Source of the DNA: Acutalibacter muris
GTDB taxonomy: Bacteria > Bacillota > Clostridia > Oscillospirales > Acutalibacteraceae
Direction of reading: 5' to 3'
NCBI RefSeq assembly: GCF_002201475.1
Contig: NZ_CP021422.1
Span: 806,001-870,000, forward strand
Length of the DNA: 64,000 nucleotides
The position numbers and the translations under genes are program-made. Position 1 is the stretch's first letter, and each line of letters begins with the position of its first letter. Shown here piece by piece: positions 40,708 to 49,358 of the stretch. Under the pieces are notes generated by a model. That model was not told the origin of the DNA. It did no database searches and was given only the letters and a program-made list of their open reading frames with translations.

Positions 40708-42000
40708 TTGGATAAATATGTGATTCATGGCGGTCGCCGCCTTTGTGGCGAGGTCGTAATAAACGGCGCTAAAAATGCCGCGGTGGCCATACTGCCGGCG
40801 GTGATCCTGTCCGACTCCCCCTGCCGTATCGAGAACCTGCCGGATATTTCCGACGTTAAAAACGCCGCATATATCCTGGAGGAGATGGGGGCTGTGGTTA
40901 GCTACCCGGACCGGCACACAATAGAGATTGATCCTAGGCCTATTGACACCCATGTTGTCAGCGCCGAGGTGGCCCGGCGTATGCGGGGCTCCTACTACTT
41001 TATCGGCGCGCTTCTGGGCCGGTGCAGACGGGCTTTGGTGCCCCTGCCGGGTGGCTGCGACTTCGGGGTGCGGCCCATTGACCAGCATTTGAAGGGCTTC
41101 GAGGCTCTGGGCTGCGAGCACAGCCTTGATAACGGCGGTATGATCTCCGTGGTGGCTCCCAATGATCTTTTTGGGGCGCATATCTACCTGGACATGGTGT
41201 CTGTGGGAGCAACGATCAATATCATGCTCACGGCGGTAAAGGCCCGTGGGGTGACGGTAATTGAGAACGCCGCAAGGGAACCCCACGTGGTGGATCTTGC
41301 GAACTTTTTGAACACCATGGGCGCGGACGTGCGGGGCGCGGGCACCGATACCATAAAGATACACGGCGTGCAGCAGCTTCGCGGCGTGACCTATGCCATA
41401 ATCCCCGACCAGATCGAGGCGGGCACCTATATGATGGCGGCCGCCGCCACCCAGGGGGATATAATCGTAAAGAATGTGACGCCACAGCACCTGGCGTCTA
41501 TCTCCGCGAAGCTGGTGGAGATGGGCGTGCGGGTGGAGGAGGGGGACGACACTGTGCGGGTCACCTGCGACAGGCAGCTTAGAAAGTGCAACGTGAAGAC
41601 CCTTCCACACCCGGGCTTTCCCACGGATATGCAGCCCCAGATAACCACCCTGCTCTGCGGGGCGGGGGGCATCAGTATGGTAACGGAGAGTATCTTCAGC
41701 GGCGGGCGCTTCAAGTATGTGGACGAGCTTCGGAAGATGGGGGCCGTGATCACTGTTGAAGGCAGTCTCGCCGTGGTGGAGGGCGTACCCAGGCTCAAGG
41801 GGGCGCCGGTGCGTGCCCTGGACCTTCGGGCCGGGGTAGCCATGGTGCTGGCCGGGCTCATGTGCGACGGGGTTACCCAGGTGGAGAACATCAAGTATAT
41901 CGAGCGTGGCTATGAGAATATAGTGGACAAGCTGGCAAGCCTTGGGGCGGATATCTACCTGGAGAAGGACCCGGGGCGGGCCGTGTATCAGGTGGGCTGA
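40708..42000 (+). CDS. murA: UDP-N-acetylglucosamine 1-carboxyvinyltransferase
   Basis: First committed enzyme of peptidoglycan synthesis, adding enolpyruvate from PEP to UDP-GlcNAc; 430 residues. Lys and Asn in NGAKNAAV near residue 20 bind substrate. The catalytic loop Cys is in LPGGCDFGVRPID near 115, so the fosfomycin-reactive cysteine is present. The end motif is IERGYENIVDKL. The start is TTG with AGGAAG upstream, so expression may be moderate. It is followed by walJ after about 70 bases. Confidence 0.95.
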   Translation: MDKYVIHGGRRLCGEVVINGAKNAAVAILPAVILSDSPCRIENLPDISDVKNAAYILEEMGAVVSYPDRHTIEIDPRPIDTHVVSAEVARRMRGSYYFIGALLGRCRRALVPLPGGCDFGVRPIDQHLKGFEALGCEHSLDNGGMISVVAPNDLFGAHIYLDMVSVGATINIMLTAVKARGVTVIENAAREPHVVDLANFLNTMGADVRGAGTDTIKIHGVQQLRGVTYAIIPDQIEAGTYMMAAAATQGDIIVKNVTPQHLASISAKLVEMGVRVEEGDDTVRVTCDRQLRKCNVKTLPHPGFPTDMQPQITTLLCGAGGISMVTESIFSGGRFKYVDELRKMGAVITVEGSLAVVEGVPRLKGAPVRALDLRAGVAMVLAGLMCDGVTQVENIKYIERGYENIVDKLASLGADIYLEKDPGRAVYQVG

Positions 42001-42068
42001 TCGATGTTGGCAAGAAGAGTTTTACACCCTGCCCGGTTGGCAGGGTGATTTTATGGGGAGGTGCAGAC

Positions 42069-42851
42069 ATGGCCAGGTTCTGCCCGCTGTTCTCGGGAAG
42101 CTCCGGGAACAGCTCGTATCTCGGGTCCCGCAGCGCAGGGGTGCTCATCGACGCGGGGGTAAGCGCCCGCAGGCTTGAGGGGCGCATGAAGCTCTGCGGC
42201 ATAGACCCGCTGGCGGTGGGGGGGATACTGGTCACCCACGAGCACAGCGACCATATCAGCGGCCTTAGGGTGTTCGCAAAGAGGTACGGCCTGCCGGTGT
42301 ACGGCTCTGAGGGGACAATAAGGGCCATATCAGGGTCTTTGGAGGGTGTGGAGCTTATCGACATAAAGTCAGGCGCGGAGATTTCCGGGATGGAGGTCAA
42401 GCCCTTTCCCATCTCCCACGACTGCCTGCAGCCCACGGGCTACCGGGTACATACCAGCGACGGCAGGGACTTCTGCTTGGCGACGGACCTGGGCTATCTC
42501 TCCCTTGAGGTGAAGGAGAACCTTTTGGGCTGTGACCTGGTGGTGCTGGAATCAAACCACGATATCGAGATGCTGCGGAACGGCCCCTACCCCTATCACC
42601 TGAAGCGGCGTATACTCTCCGACCGGGGACACCTTTCAAACGCCGCCTGCGCAGGGTTTTTGCCGGAGCTTTTGAAGAGCGGGGTGCGCCGGTATATGCT
42701 GGCTCATCTCAGCGACACCAACAATACTCCAAGGCTGGCCCTTGAGACCTCACTGTCGGTCCTGGTGCAGGCGGGGTTCGTCCGGGACGTGGACTTTATT
42801 TTGCAGGTGGCGGCGCCCGAGAACACCGAGAGCAAGACCGTGATATTTTAG
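42069..42851 (+). CDS. WalJ/YycJ-type metallo-beta-lactamase-fold hydrolase
   Basis: A 260-residue MBL-fold protein with the metal motif THEHSDHISG near residue 55 and later ATDLGYLS and ESNHDIEML, matching WalJ/YycJ exonuclease-like enzymes linked to cell-wall and DNA-replication coordination. GGGGAGG lies six bases before the ATG. It is followed by rlmH 13 bases later, as in Bacillus, but the walRK two-component genes are absent from this window. Ending NTESKTVIF. Confidence 0.9.
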   Translation: MARFCPLFSGSSGNSSYLGSRSAGVLIDAGVSARRLEGRMKLCGIDPLAVGGILVTHEHSDHISGLRVFAKRYGLPVYGSEGTIRAISGSLEGVELIDIKSGAEISGMEVKPFPISHDCLQPTGYRVHTSDGRDFCLATDLGYLSLEVKENLLGCDLVVLESNHDIEMLRNGPYPYHLKRRILSDRGHLSNAACAGFLPELLKSGVRRYMLAHLSDTNNTPRLALETSLSVLVQAGFVRDVDFILQVAAPENTESKTVIF

Positions 42852-42864
42852 GGGGCGGTTGGTT

Positions 42865-43335
42865 ATGCTGGGGGTGAAGATAGTCTGTGTGGGGAAGCTG
42901 AAGGAGGAGTTCTGGCGGGCGGCGGTGAGGGAGTATGAGAAGCGGCTGTCCTCCCTCTGCCGGTTTGAGATAGTGGAGCTGCCCGAGGCGAAGCTGCCGG
43001 GCTCGCCCACGGCGGGGGAGATATCGGCGGCGCTGGAAAAGGAGGGGGAAGCGATAACCCCAAGGCTCTCCGGGCTTATAGTCCCCATGTGCATAGAGGG
43101 TCGGCAGCTGGACTCGGAGGGCTTCAGCAGACTGCTCTCAGGGGCCATGCAGAGCCCGGGGGCGGTGAGCTTTGTGATTGGCAGCTCCTATGGGCTTGCG
43201 GACCAGGTGAAGGGCCTGGGGCGGGGGATATCCATGTCGCCCATGACATTTCCCCATCAGCTGGCCCGGGTGATGCTCTGTGAGCAGATTTACAGGGGGC
43301 TTCAGATTTTGCGGGGAGCGCCGTACCATAAATAA
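42865..43335 (+). CDS. rlmH: 23S rRNA pseudouridine(1915) N3-methyltransferase RlmH
   Basis: A SPOUT methyltransferase of 156 residues. Start MLGVKIVCVGKLKEEFW, knot region with VSFVIGSSYGL near residue 100 and the family-specific end SPMTFPHQLARVMLCEQIYRG and GAPYHK. It modifies helix 69 of 23S rRNA on the 70S ribosome. The ATG two codons inside a longer frame is preferred. Confidence 0.95.
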   Translation: MLGVKIVCVGKLKEEFWRAAVREYEKRLSSLCRFEIVELPEAKLPGSPTAGEISAALEKEGEAITPRLSGLIVPMCIEGRQLDSEGFSRLLSGAMQSPGAVSFVIGSSYGLADQVKGLGRGISMSPMTFPHQLARVMLCEQIYRGLQILRGAPYHK

Positions 43336-43336
43336 A

Positions 43337-43365
43337 ATGCCGCCTTTGGGTGGCTTTCTTTCTTT
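43337..43365 (+). terminator. Weak terminator after rlmH
   Basis: GCCGCC and GGTGGC form a six-base-pair stem with one G-T pair, then TTTCTTTC. Confidence 0.45.
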
Positions 43366-43441
43366 GTGCAATATTACAGATAGAAAAATGCCCGCTTCCA
43401 TGTTATAATACCCATATATAAGGGGCACAGGGAGTGAGGGT

Positions 43442-44281
43442 ATGTACGGGGCCATTCTTGGGGATATCGCCGGGTCGCGCTTTGAGTTTACCAGGCCGGA
43501 GAAATTCGACTGGAGGAGCGAGGAGCTTTTTGGTGCCATGAGCAAATACACCGACGACACCGTACTGACCGTGGCCACAAAGTACGCGGTGATAACCGGC
43601 GTGCCCTATTTCCGGGCGTACCAGCGCTTCGGGCGGCGGTATATGCAGGCGGGCTATGGGCCCATGTTTAAGAGCTGGCTGCACAGCCGCTCTGAGAAGG
43701 GCTATAACAGCTATGGAAACGGCTCGGCCATGCGGGTAAGCTACATAGGAGGACATTTTGACACCCTTGAGGAGGTGGAGAGGGAGGCGGGGCTCAGCTC
43801 CATGTGTACCCATAACCACCCCGAGGGGGTCAGGGCCGCAAAGGCCACGGCGGCGGCGGTGTTTATGGCGCGCACCGGGGCCAGCAAGGCGGAGATCGCA
43901 TATTATATGCGCAGAAGGTATAAGTATACCGTTGCGCGCCCGCTGTTCCTGTACCGGCCCTTTGGTAAGTTTGACGTGACCGCCATGGGGACTATGCCCC
44001 TGGCTCTCCGATGCTTTTTAGAGTCTGAGGACTGGGAGAGCTGCATTAGGAACGTCTACAGCGTGCGCTGCGACACGGACACGGTGGGCTGTATTGCTGG
44101 GGGTATAGCCGACGCGTTCTACGGCGGCACCGGCCAGGACGAGGACGCGCTTTTGCGGCGGTTCCTGATACGCCCAAACCGGGTGGGCGTGTTCGACACG
44201 TACCTATACGAGTGGGCGGTGAAAACGCCGGAGGAATACTTGAGAGAGAAAAAGGAAAAAGAGGAGAAAGGGGAGACCTGA
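43442..44281 (+). CDS. ADP-ribosylglycohydrolase family protein
   Basis: A 279-residue enzyme of the DraG/ARH fold, expected to remove ADP-ribose from proteins or other targets. Dinuclear metal ligands are visible: GAILGDIAGSRFE near residue 4, YTDDTVLT near 38, and CDTDTVGCIAGGIADAFYG near 205. NGSAMRVSYIGG and HNHPEGVRAAKA are further family marks. The extended -10 TGTTATAAT lies about 40 bases upstream. It is followed after one base by a gene of unknown function, so the two work together in some way. Confidence 0.92.
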   Translation: MYGAILGDIAGSRFEFTRPEKFDWRSEELFGAMSKYTDDTVLTVATKYAVITGVPYFRAYQRFGRRYMQAGYGPMFKSWLHSRSEKGYNSYGNGSAMRVSYIGGHFDTLEEVEREAGLSSMCTHNHPEGVRAAKATAAAVFMARTGASKAEIAYYMRRRYKYTVARPLFLYRPFGKFDVTAMGTMPLALRCFLESEDWESCIRNVYSVRCDTDTVGCIAGGIADAFYGGTGQDEDALLRRFLIRPNRVGVFDTYLYEWAVKTPEEYLREKKEKEEKGET

Positions 44282-44282
44282 T

Positions 44283-44780
44283 ATGATCCTGCAAACCTAC
44301 CAGTCCAAGGTGGTGCTGCGTACCCTGAAAAACGGGGAGGTCTACCGGGCCAAGCCGAACCTGTCCCTGCGCCGGGAGTATGACGCGCTTATAGATATGC
44401 TGGGGCTGCACTGCGAGTGCCCGGTGTTCGCGGTGGTGAAGGGAAAGAAGCAGAACACCGGCGGGAAGGTTTCCGGCTCTGTGCGGCTGACTTTGGACGT
44501 GCCGGAGGAGTTCGTGCACATAACCGAGTACGGCGTTTGGGCGGACTTCATCTATGCCCTCAAGTTCTCAAAGCCCGGCAACTACAAGGCTCTGCGCCCG
44601 GACTGCGAGGAGATAAGCGTCCGGCGCTATAACGAGCTGATGGAGGATCTGAAGGACCAGCGCAAGCTCAGCGCCTATCAGACCCCACAGGTGGTGCTGG
44701 AGCGGATAGAGCCCGGGTGGCTCAAGAGCGTGAAGATATTTGGGAAGTCGGGGCTTTTGGGGAAGCTTATACGTAAGTGA
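44283..44780 (+). CDS. Conserved protein of unknown function paired with ADP-ribosylglycohydrolase
   Basis: A 165-residue soluble protein with no signal or membrane segment. Features are an N-terminal TYQSKVVLRTLKNGEVYRAK, CECPVFAVVKGKKQNTGGKVSG near residue 42 and the helix-rich end. It has some likeness to DUF3841-type proteins, which I cannot confirm. The start lies one base after the glycohydrolase stop with GGAGA upstream. Context suggests a substrate-binding partner or a target-recognition factor; a toxin role was considered but no catalytic motif is seen. Confidence 0.6.
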   Translation: MILQTYQSKVVLRTLKNGEVYRAKPNLSLRREYDALIDMLGLHCECPVFAVVKGKKQNTGGKVSGSVRLTLDVPEEFVHITEYGVWADFIYALKFSKPGNYKALRPDCEEISVRRYNELMEDLKDQRKLSAYQTPQVVLERIEPGWLKSVKIFGKSGLLGKLIRK

Positions 44781-44794
44781 GAGACGGCCGGGGC

Positions 44795-44823
44795 TTGCAT
44801 TTTCCCGCGACTTGTGCTATGAT
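44795..44823 (+). promoter_or_regulatory. Promoter of the 88-residue protein gene
   Basis: TTGCAT, 17 bases, TATGAT. Transcription start would be about 35 bases before the ribosome site. Confidence 0.75.
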
Positions 44824-44865
44824 ATGCCAGTACAAACAGTTTACAAGGCGAAAGGAGGAGATCCT

Positions 44866-45132
44866 ATGTCCCCAAGAATGGTAGAATTACATGATATCGA
44901 CGTGCCGTCCTTTTTGCAGGTGCTGGACAGCTGCGAGGGCGAGGTCTACCTGATGACGCGCGACGGCAACCGGCTGAACCTGAAGAGCAAGCTCTGCCAG
45001 CTGGTGGGCCTTACGACCCTTATCGAGGGCGGAAAGATCGCCGAGGCCTTCGTGATGTGCGAGAAGGAGTCGGACGAATCCAAGCTGTTCCGCTTTAACC
45101 TGTACAAAGCGAGAAACGCGGAGGACGACTGA
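44866..45132 (+). CDS. Small conserved clostridial protein
   Basis: An 88-residue acidic protein: VELHDIDVPSFLQVLDSCEGEVYLMTRDG type start, then LNLKSKLCQLVGLTTLIEGG, ending FRFNLYKARNAEDD. It resembles short HPr-like or PolyA-polymerase-annotated proteins of Clostridia, but no functional residue (such as the HPr His) is seen at its expected site. It has AAAGGAGGAG before the ATG and its own promoter and terminator, so it is monocistronic and probably well expressed. Confidence 0.75.
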   Translation: MSPRMVELHDIDVPSFLQVLDSCEGEVYLMTRDGNRLNLKSKLCQLVGLTTLIEGGKIAEAFVMCEKESDESKLFRFNLYKARNAEDD

Positions 45133-45138
45133 GCAAAG

Positions 45139-45166
45139 AAGGGCTTCCCGCCGGGGAGGCCTTTTT
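45139..45166 (+). terminator. Terminator of the 88-residue protein gene
   Basis: GGGCTTCCC pairs with GGGGAGGCC (one mismatch) and is followed by TTTTT. Confidence 0.7.
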
Positions 45167-45193
45167 CATCTTTTTTGTTAGGAGTGACGGCTT

Positions 45194-47086
45194 TTGAAGG
45201 AGTTTATTAAATCAATTCGGGATACCCTTGGCAGCCTGTCCCGCCGGTTCGGCCTAGCGAGTCTGCCGCTGTTTTTCACGGCGCTGGTGTTTTTGGACTA
45301 CGCTTTCAGATGGGTATACGCGGGGGCGGCGGGGGGCACAAGGCTCCTTAGCCTGAAGCCCATGGCCTTCACCGGCTGCTGGGCGCTGCTGATTACCTGT
45401 CTTATAGCTCTGCTGCCAAGACTCGGGCGGCGCATAGCTATGGGGGCGCTGGGGGTGTTCTTCGCGTTTTTAGTGGTGCTGCACGGCGTGATGTACAACG
45501 TCTTCGGCCATTTTTTCAGCTTTGCGGACATGAACTTCGCCGGAGACGGGGCCAAATTCTTCAGCTGGACCTACTTCCGGCTGCCGAAGAAGATGTACTT
45601 TTTTGTGCTCGTGTTCCTGCTGATGGTGGCGGCGGCCATGGTGCTGGCGCAAAAGCCCAAGGCCGCCGGGAGGAGGCTCTGGATAAGGCGTGGCTGCGCG
45701 CTGGCCCTGGTACCCCTCTGCCTTTTGGGGCTGGGCTTTACCCACCAGCGGCTTATGCCAGAGGAGAGCTATGTGATGACCTGGGACGCGTCCGTGGACC
45801 AGGACGCGCTGGTATACAGGAGCTTCACAGATACCAACCGCAGTATGAAGCTCACCGGCCTTTACCAGTATACTGCCCGTAACTTCGCCGTCTCCTTCGG
45901 TATAGGCACGGACGCCCGCAGCGCGGAGGAGCTTACGGAGATTTTCGAGAGCAGGGTGCTGCCCGCGGCCAATGAGTTCAGCGGGAGCCTTAGGGGCAAG
46001 AACCTGATGCTGGTAATGCTTGAGAGCATAGACACCTGGATGGCGAGGCCGGAGTATATGCCAAATTTCTGTAGGCTTATGGACGAGGGTGTGGAGTTCA
46101 CCGATTTCTACACCCCGCTGTTCCTCTCGGCCGGGACCTTCAACACGGAGATAATAACCCAGACCGGGCTGGTGCCCCCGGCGGTGGGTATGCCCAACAG
46201 CGGCTACTCCACCAACGCCTTCCCGCTGAGTCTTGCGAACCTCTTTAAGGGCGAGGGCTATAGGGTAAACTCCTTCCATCCGGCCAGCCCCGGCATATAC
46301 AGCAGGGGCAGCATACACGAGAACCTGGGCTTTGAGAAGTACCACTCCTATACGGACATGGGTATGGACGACTATCAGCTGGACTCTCAGATGCTTAGGG
46401 ATTTCGACAGCATGACGGCGGGGGACAGCTTTTACACCTATATCATCACCTATTCGGGCCATGGCCCCTATACCGAGGAGATGGGCAATATCGCCGCGCC
46501 CCACCTTGAGAAGGCGCGCCGGGCGGTGGAGGAGAGCGGCGTTACAAGCACGCCGGAGAATATGGAGGAGTATACTCGGGCCGTGGCCCACGCCATGGAG
46601 ACCGACCAGTTTATTGGCGGGCTGATGGACAGGCTTGAGGAGAGCGGGCTCCTGAAGGATACCGCCCTGCTATTTTATGCCGACCACTATGGGAAGTATA
46701 TGAGCGATAAGGAGTTTATAGCCCAGCTTAAGGGGGTAAGGGCCGGGACGCCGGAGCTTTACCACACGCCCTGCGTGCTGGTGGGGGCGGGGCTGGAGCC
46801 GGTGAAGGTGGACAAGACCGTCTGCTCCCTGGACGTGGCGCCCACCATAGCGGACCTCTTTGGCCTTGACGCGCCCCTCAACTACTACGCCGGGGAGAGC
46901 GTATTCTCCCCGGGGGAGGGGCTTGTGCCCTTTCCCAATGGCGGCTGGTATGACGGCGAGACCTATTTTACCGGCGGCGAGGGTACGCAGACAGGAGAAG
47001 ACCACCGTGCGGCGGAGCTGATACAGCGGGTGGAGACCTCGATGGAGGCTGTGCGCACGGACTATTTCAGATCCTGGGGAAAATAG
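45194..47086 (+). CDS. LTA-synthase-like membrane sulfatase
   Basis: A 630-residue membrane enzyme. Five predicted N-terminal helices (residues about 20-190) are followed by an extracellular alkaline-phosphatase/sulfatase-fold domain with NLMLVMLESIDTWM near 275, the nucleophile threonine region SAGTFNTE near 318, YSGHGPYTEEM near 420 and YADHYGKYM near 495. This matches the LtaS family that polymerises glycerol-phosphate from phosphatidylglycerol. Family members also include primases and phosphoethanolamine transferases, so the product is not certain. TTG start with AGGAG upstream. Confidence 0.9.
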   Translation: MKEFIKSIRDTLGSLSRRFGLASLPLFFTALVFLDYAFRWVYAGAAGGTRLLSLKPMAFTGCWALLITCLIALLPRLGRRIAMGALGVFFAFLVVLHGVMYNVFGHFFSFADMNFAGDGAKFFSWTYFRLPKKMYFFVLVFLLMVAAAMVLAQKPKAAGRRLWIRRGCALALVPLCLLGLGFTHQRLMPEESYVMTWDASVDQDALVYRSFTDTNRSMKLTGLYQYTARNFAVSFGIGTDARSAEELTEIFESRVLPAANEFSGSLRGKNLMLVMLESIDTWMARPEYMPNFCRLMDEGVEFTDFYTPLFLSAGTFNTEIITQTGLVPPAVGMPNSGYSTNAFPLSLANLFKGEGYRVNSFHPASPGIYSRGSIHENLGFEKYHSYTDMGMDDYQLDSQMLRDFDSMTAGDSFYTYIITYSGHGPYTEEMGNIAAPHLEKARRAVEESGVTSTPENMEEYTRAVAHAMETDQFIGGLMDRLEESGLLKDTALLFYADHYGKYMSDKEFIAQLKGVRAGTPELYHTPCVLVGAGLEPVKVDKTVCSLDVAPTIADLFGLDAPLNYYAGESVFSPGEGLVPFPNGGWYDGETYFTGGEGTQTGEDHRAAELIQRVETSMEAVRTDYFRSWGK

Positions 47087-47090
47087 AAAG

Positions 47091-47124
47091 GAGCCAGGCT
47101 TATAAAGCCTGGCTCAATGTTTTG
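47091..47124. terminator. Bidirectional terminator between the LTA-synthase-like and PilZ genes
   Basis: GAGCCAGGCTT and AAGCCTGGCTC form a perfect 11-base-pair stem with a three-base loop between convergent genes. Confidence 0.85.
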
Positions 47125-47131
47125 GTTATGT

Positions 47132-47866
47132 TCAGCCCCAGGTCCCGATTTTGTTCCTATCCCAAATCTGCCGGTTGCCGGTCTGTATGTTATAGAGAGT
47201 GCGGGTAAGGTTGGTCAGCTCCTCCCGGGTCAGCTGGGCGAAGAGTACACCATAACGGTAGCGGTTATCCTTGTGCTCCGCGCCGCGGATTATCTGGCCC
47301 TTAAAGGTCATAGTCGGGTAGTCGTCCAGCTTAAAGCGCAGAAGAACCACCTCCTCCTCGGCGTGGACATACTCGCTCTCTATGCAGGCGCCGCCTATGC
47401 TGAGATCCACCAGGAGACACTGCTCGGGCCGGGAAAAGCGCTCGTCGTCCTCTCTGAAGATAGAAGCCGTGCCGTTTATGGGCAGACGGAAGTTCTTGCG
47501 CAGGTTCGGTGTGTACTCAACCACCATGTCCGCGACCTTCATAACTATACGGCTGCTCTCCACAACAGTGGCCTTTAGGTTAAAGCTCTGCATACGCCGG
47601 TTATACCCGCGCACAAACACTGTGGAGCCCGCAGGACAGGTATCGAAGGAGAGCCAGCCGGGCAGCCGCTCCAACGTTAGGCTGGCCTCTGAATGTTCGG
47701 ACACCTGGCCGGTAAGCAGCTCAACGCCGTCTTCGGTGAAAATGTCCAGGGACATACCCTCGATGAACTCCGGCAGTGGGGCCGGGGGCGGGGGCGCCGG
47801 GGTGGAGGCCGGCTGGGAGCTTTCAGTATTTTTCTTATTTGAGAATAGATTTTTAAAAATGCTCAT
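47132..47866 (-). CDS. PilZ-domain c-di-GMP receptor (YcgR-like)
   Basis: A 244-residue cytoplasmic protein. A Pro/Ala-rich N-terminus (residues about 15-35) is followed by a YcgR-N-like flagellar-brake-type domain (SLDIFTEDGVELLTG). The PilZ domain follows, with RKNFRLPI near 123 (RxxxR) and DLSIGGACIESE near 150 (D/NxSxxG), the two motifs that contact cyclic di-GMP. This indicates c-di-GMP signalling in the organism. No flagellar gene is in the window, so the output could be surface or motility related. Confidence 0.88.
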   Translation of the reverse strand: MSIFKNLFSNKKNTESSQPASTPAPPPPAPLPEFIEGMSLDIFTEDGVELLTGQVSEHSEASLTLERLPGWLSFDTCPAGSTVFVRGYNRRMQSFNLKATVVESSRIVMKVADMVVEYTPNLRKNFRLPINGTASIFREDDERFSRPEQCLLVDLSIGGACIESEYVHAEEEVVLLRFKLDDYPTMTFKGQIIRGAEHKDNRYRYGVLFAQLTREELTNLTRTLYNIQTGNRQIWDRNKIGTWG

Positions 47867-47928
47867 GGAATATCACCCACAATATTATATACGATTGGGA
47901 TAAGATAGTCAAGCAGGAAAACCCGGAT

Positions 47929-48798
47929 TTATCTGCGCTGCGGAATCAGCAGGGGCCCGTTGGGGTCGTGGAGGCGAGCGGCCTCCTCAAGGGCCTTTTT
48001 GCTGTGGTTCGCATAGCAGTACACACAGCGGTTTTGGCAGGTGCTGTACATACCGATATCCACGCTATGGGCGCAGCCGCAGCCCGGGCGCTGGGCGGAG
48101 GCCTTTTTGGCTTTAACGGGCCGTCCGGCTATACGGGAGAGAAGCTCCGGGTCGATGCACCGGGCGTGGCCTATGCCCAGCTCCTCAAGCCGGAGAGGTT
48201 CGGCACAGGTCTCAAGGGGCAGGCCGTACTGCCCGGCTATGCCGGCCAGCTCCCGGGCCATGCCGAACTGCCGGTCGGGGGAGGGGTACCAGACCCCCAG
48301 CTCACGGACGGCCCTGGCCATACAGCGGTAGCTGTCCAAAAAGCTGAAGATGCATTTCTCCGTATAGGGCGAGAGCCTTTTCGCCAGCCGGTCAAAGGCA
48401 CTCAGGTGGAAGTCCCAACTGTACTTCGGAGACAGCAGTATGGGGTCGTAACGCCATATGACTCTGTGGCGGCCCAGGCTCTCAGAGAGTTTTATGAAGC
48501 CCTCTATAAGCTCCGGTTTCTCAGGCAGGCCCGGCTCTATATCCCTGCCATAGGGGGTGAGAGTAAACTGGAGGTAGTAGGGATAACGGTCAAGCCTGTG
48601 AAACTCAGGGAGCATAGGCAGCGGATTCTTTGTCCAGAGCACCAGCCCGTCCACTCCTTCTGGAGACAGGTCTACCCGGCTTACCTGCCGGGGGTTCATG
48701 GGGTTTTGAACCAGGGTATAGCCCTCCTTGAGCCGGTTAAAGAGCCAGGGGGAGAAGCGGGCGGGGATATCTGTGCGGCGGCTGGCGCTGACTATCAC
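47929..48798 (-). CDS. DUF1848 family protein with C-terminal radical-SAM-like cysteines
   Basis: A 289-residue protein. Start chosen at GTG (VIVSASRRTDIPARF) behind AAAGGAGGG. It has the DUF1848 core: SRRTDIPAR, GLVLWTKNPLPML near residue 70 and VIWRYDPILL near 130. The C-terminal part contains TCQNRCVYCYANHSK near 265, a CX3CX2C cluster plus upstream GCGCAHS. A Cys cluster at the C-terminus rather than N-terminus is the family peculiarity. The reaction is unknown. No clear partner gene is adjacent. Confidence 0.85.
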   Translation of the reverse strand: MIVSASRRTDIPARFSPWLFNRLKEGYTLVQNPMNPRQVSRVDLSPEGVDGLVLWTKNPLPMLPEFHRLDRYPYYLQFTLTPYGRDIEPGLPEKPELIEGFIKLSESLGRHRVIWRYDPILLSPKYSWDFHLSAFDRLAKRLSPYTEKCIFSFLDSYRCMARAVRELGVWYPSPDRQFGMARELAGIAGQYGLPLETCAEPLRLEELGIGHARCIDPELLSRIAGRPVKAKKASAQRPGCGCAHSVDIGMYSTCQNRCVYCYANHSKKALEEAARLHDPNGPLLIPQRR

Positions 48799-48891
48799 GA
48801 GGAGCCCTCCTTTAATGGGTGCTGGGGAATATTCTACCACAGCGGGGGCGCGTGCGCAAGGAGGGACAGGGTAAAAAAGTGTAAAATACCC

Positions 48892-48923
48892 CTTGACCTG
48901 GACTTAGCTCAAGATAGTATAAT
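48892..48923 (+). promoter_or_regulatory. MerR-type promoter-operator with 19-bp spacer
   Basis: TTGACC and TATAAT are 19 bases apart, two more than optimal, and the spacer-spanning inverted repeat CTTGA..TCAAG (48892-48913) matches MerR-family operators that twist the promoter. It suggests the MerR gene below controls itself. Confidence 0.75.
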
Positions 48924-48934
48924 GGTCGAAAGAG

Positions 48935-49297
48935 GTGAAAAGCATGACGATAAAAGAAGTAAGCGAGACCTATGGACTCAGCCAGGACACCCTGCGGTAT
49001 TACGAGCGTGTGGGGATGATACCCCGCGTGACCCGGTCCCAGAGCGGGCACAGGGACTATCAGGAGAAGGACCTGGGCTGGGTGGAGCTGGCCAAGTGCC
49101 TTAGAAACGCCGGGCTGACGGTAGAGGCCATCGTGGAGTATGTGAGGCTCTCCCTTGAGGGGGACTCCACCATACGCCAGAGGTACGAGCTTTTAAAGCG
49201 GCAGCGGGAGGAGCTTGTGGTGCAGCGGCAGCGTATGGACGAGGCCATCGGACGGCTGGAGCATAAGATAGACGTATACGCCCAAAAATTGAATTGA
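48935..49297 (+). CDS. MerR family transcriptional regulator
   Basis: A 120-residue regulator. The winged helix is MTIKEVSETYGLSQDTLRYYERVGMIP then GHRDYQEKDL (residues about 1-60), followed by a dimer helix (about 75-115, RQREELVVQRQRMDEAIGRLEHKI). No effector Cys cluster or ligand domain is visible, so it belongs to the short form sensing thiol or oxidative stress or other signals. It is preceded by its own 19-bp-spacer promoter. The next gene, an FNT-type channel, has a separate promoter. Confidence 0.92.
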   Translation: MKSMTIKEVSETYGLSQDTLRYYERVGMIPRVTRSQSGHRDYQEKDLGWVELAKCLRNAGLTVEAIVEYVRLSLEGDSTIRQRYELLKRQREELVVQRQRMDEAIGRLEHKIDVYAQKLN

Positions 49298-49300
49298 CAC

Positions 49301-49329
49301 TTGAAAACCCCCGGGTTCCGTGATATAAT
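49301..49329 (+). promoter_or_regulatory. Promoter of the FNT-type channel gene
   Basis: TTGAAA, 17 bases, TATAAT. It lies directly after the MerR stop codon. Confidence 0.75.
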
Positions 49330-49358
49330 TTGCAGGAATCAGATAAGGGGGGAGAGAA

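Noticed and set aside
44283..44780. DarT-type ADP-ribosyltransferase toxin
   Set aside because: No NAD-binding motif or catalytic Glu motif could be identified.
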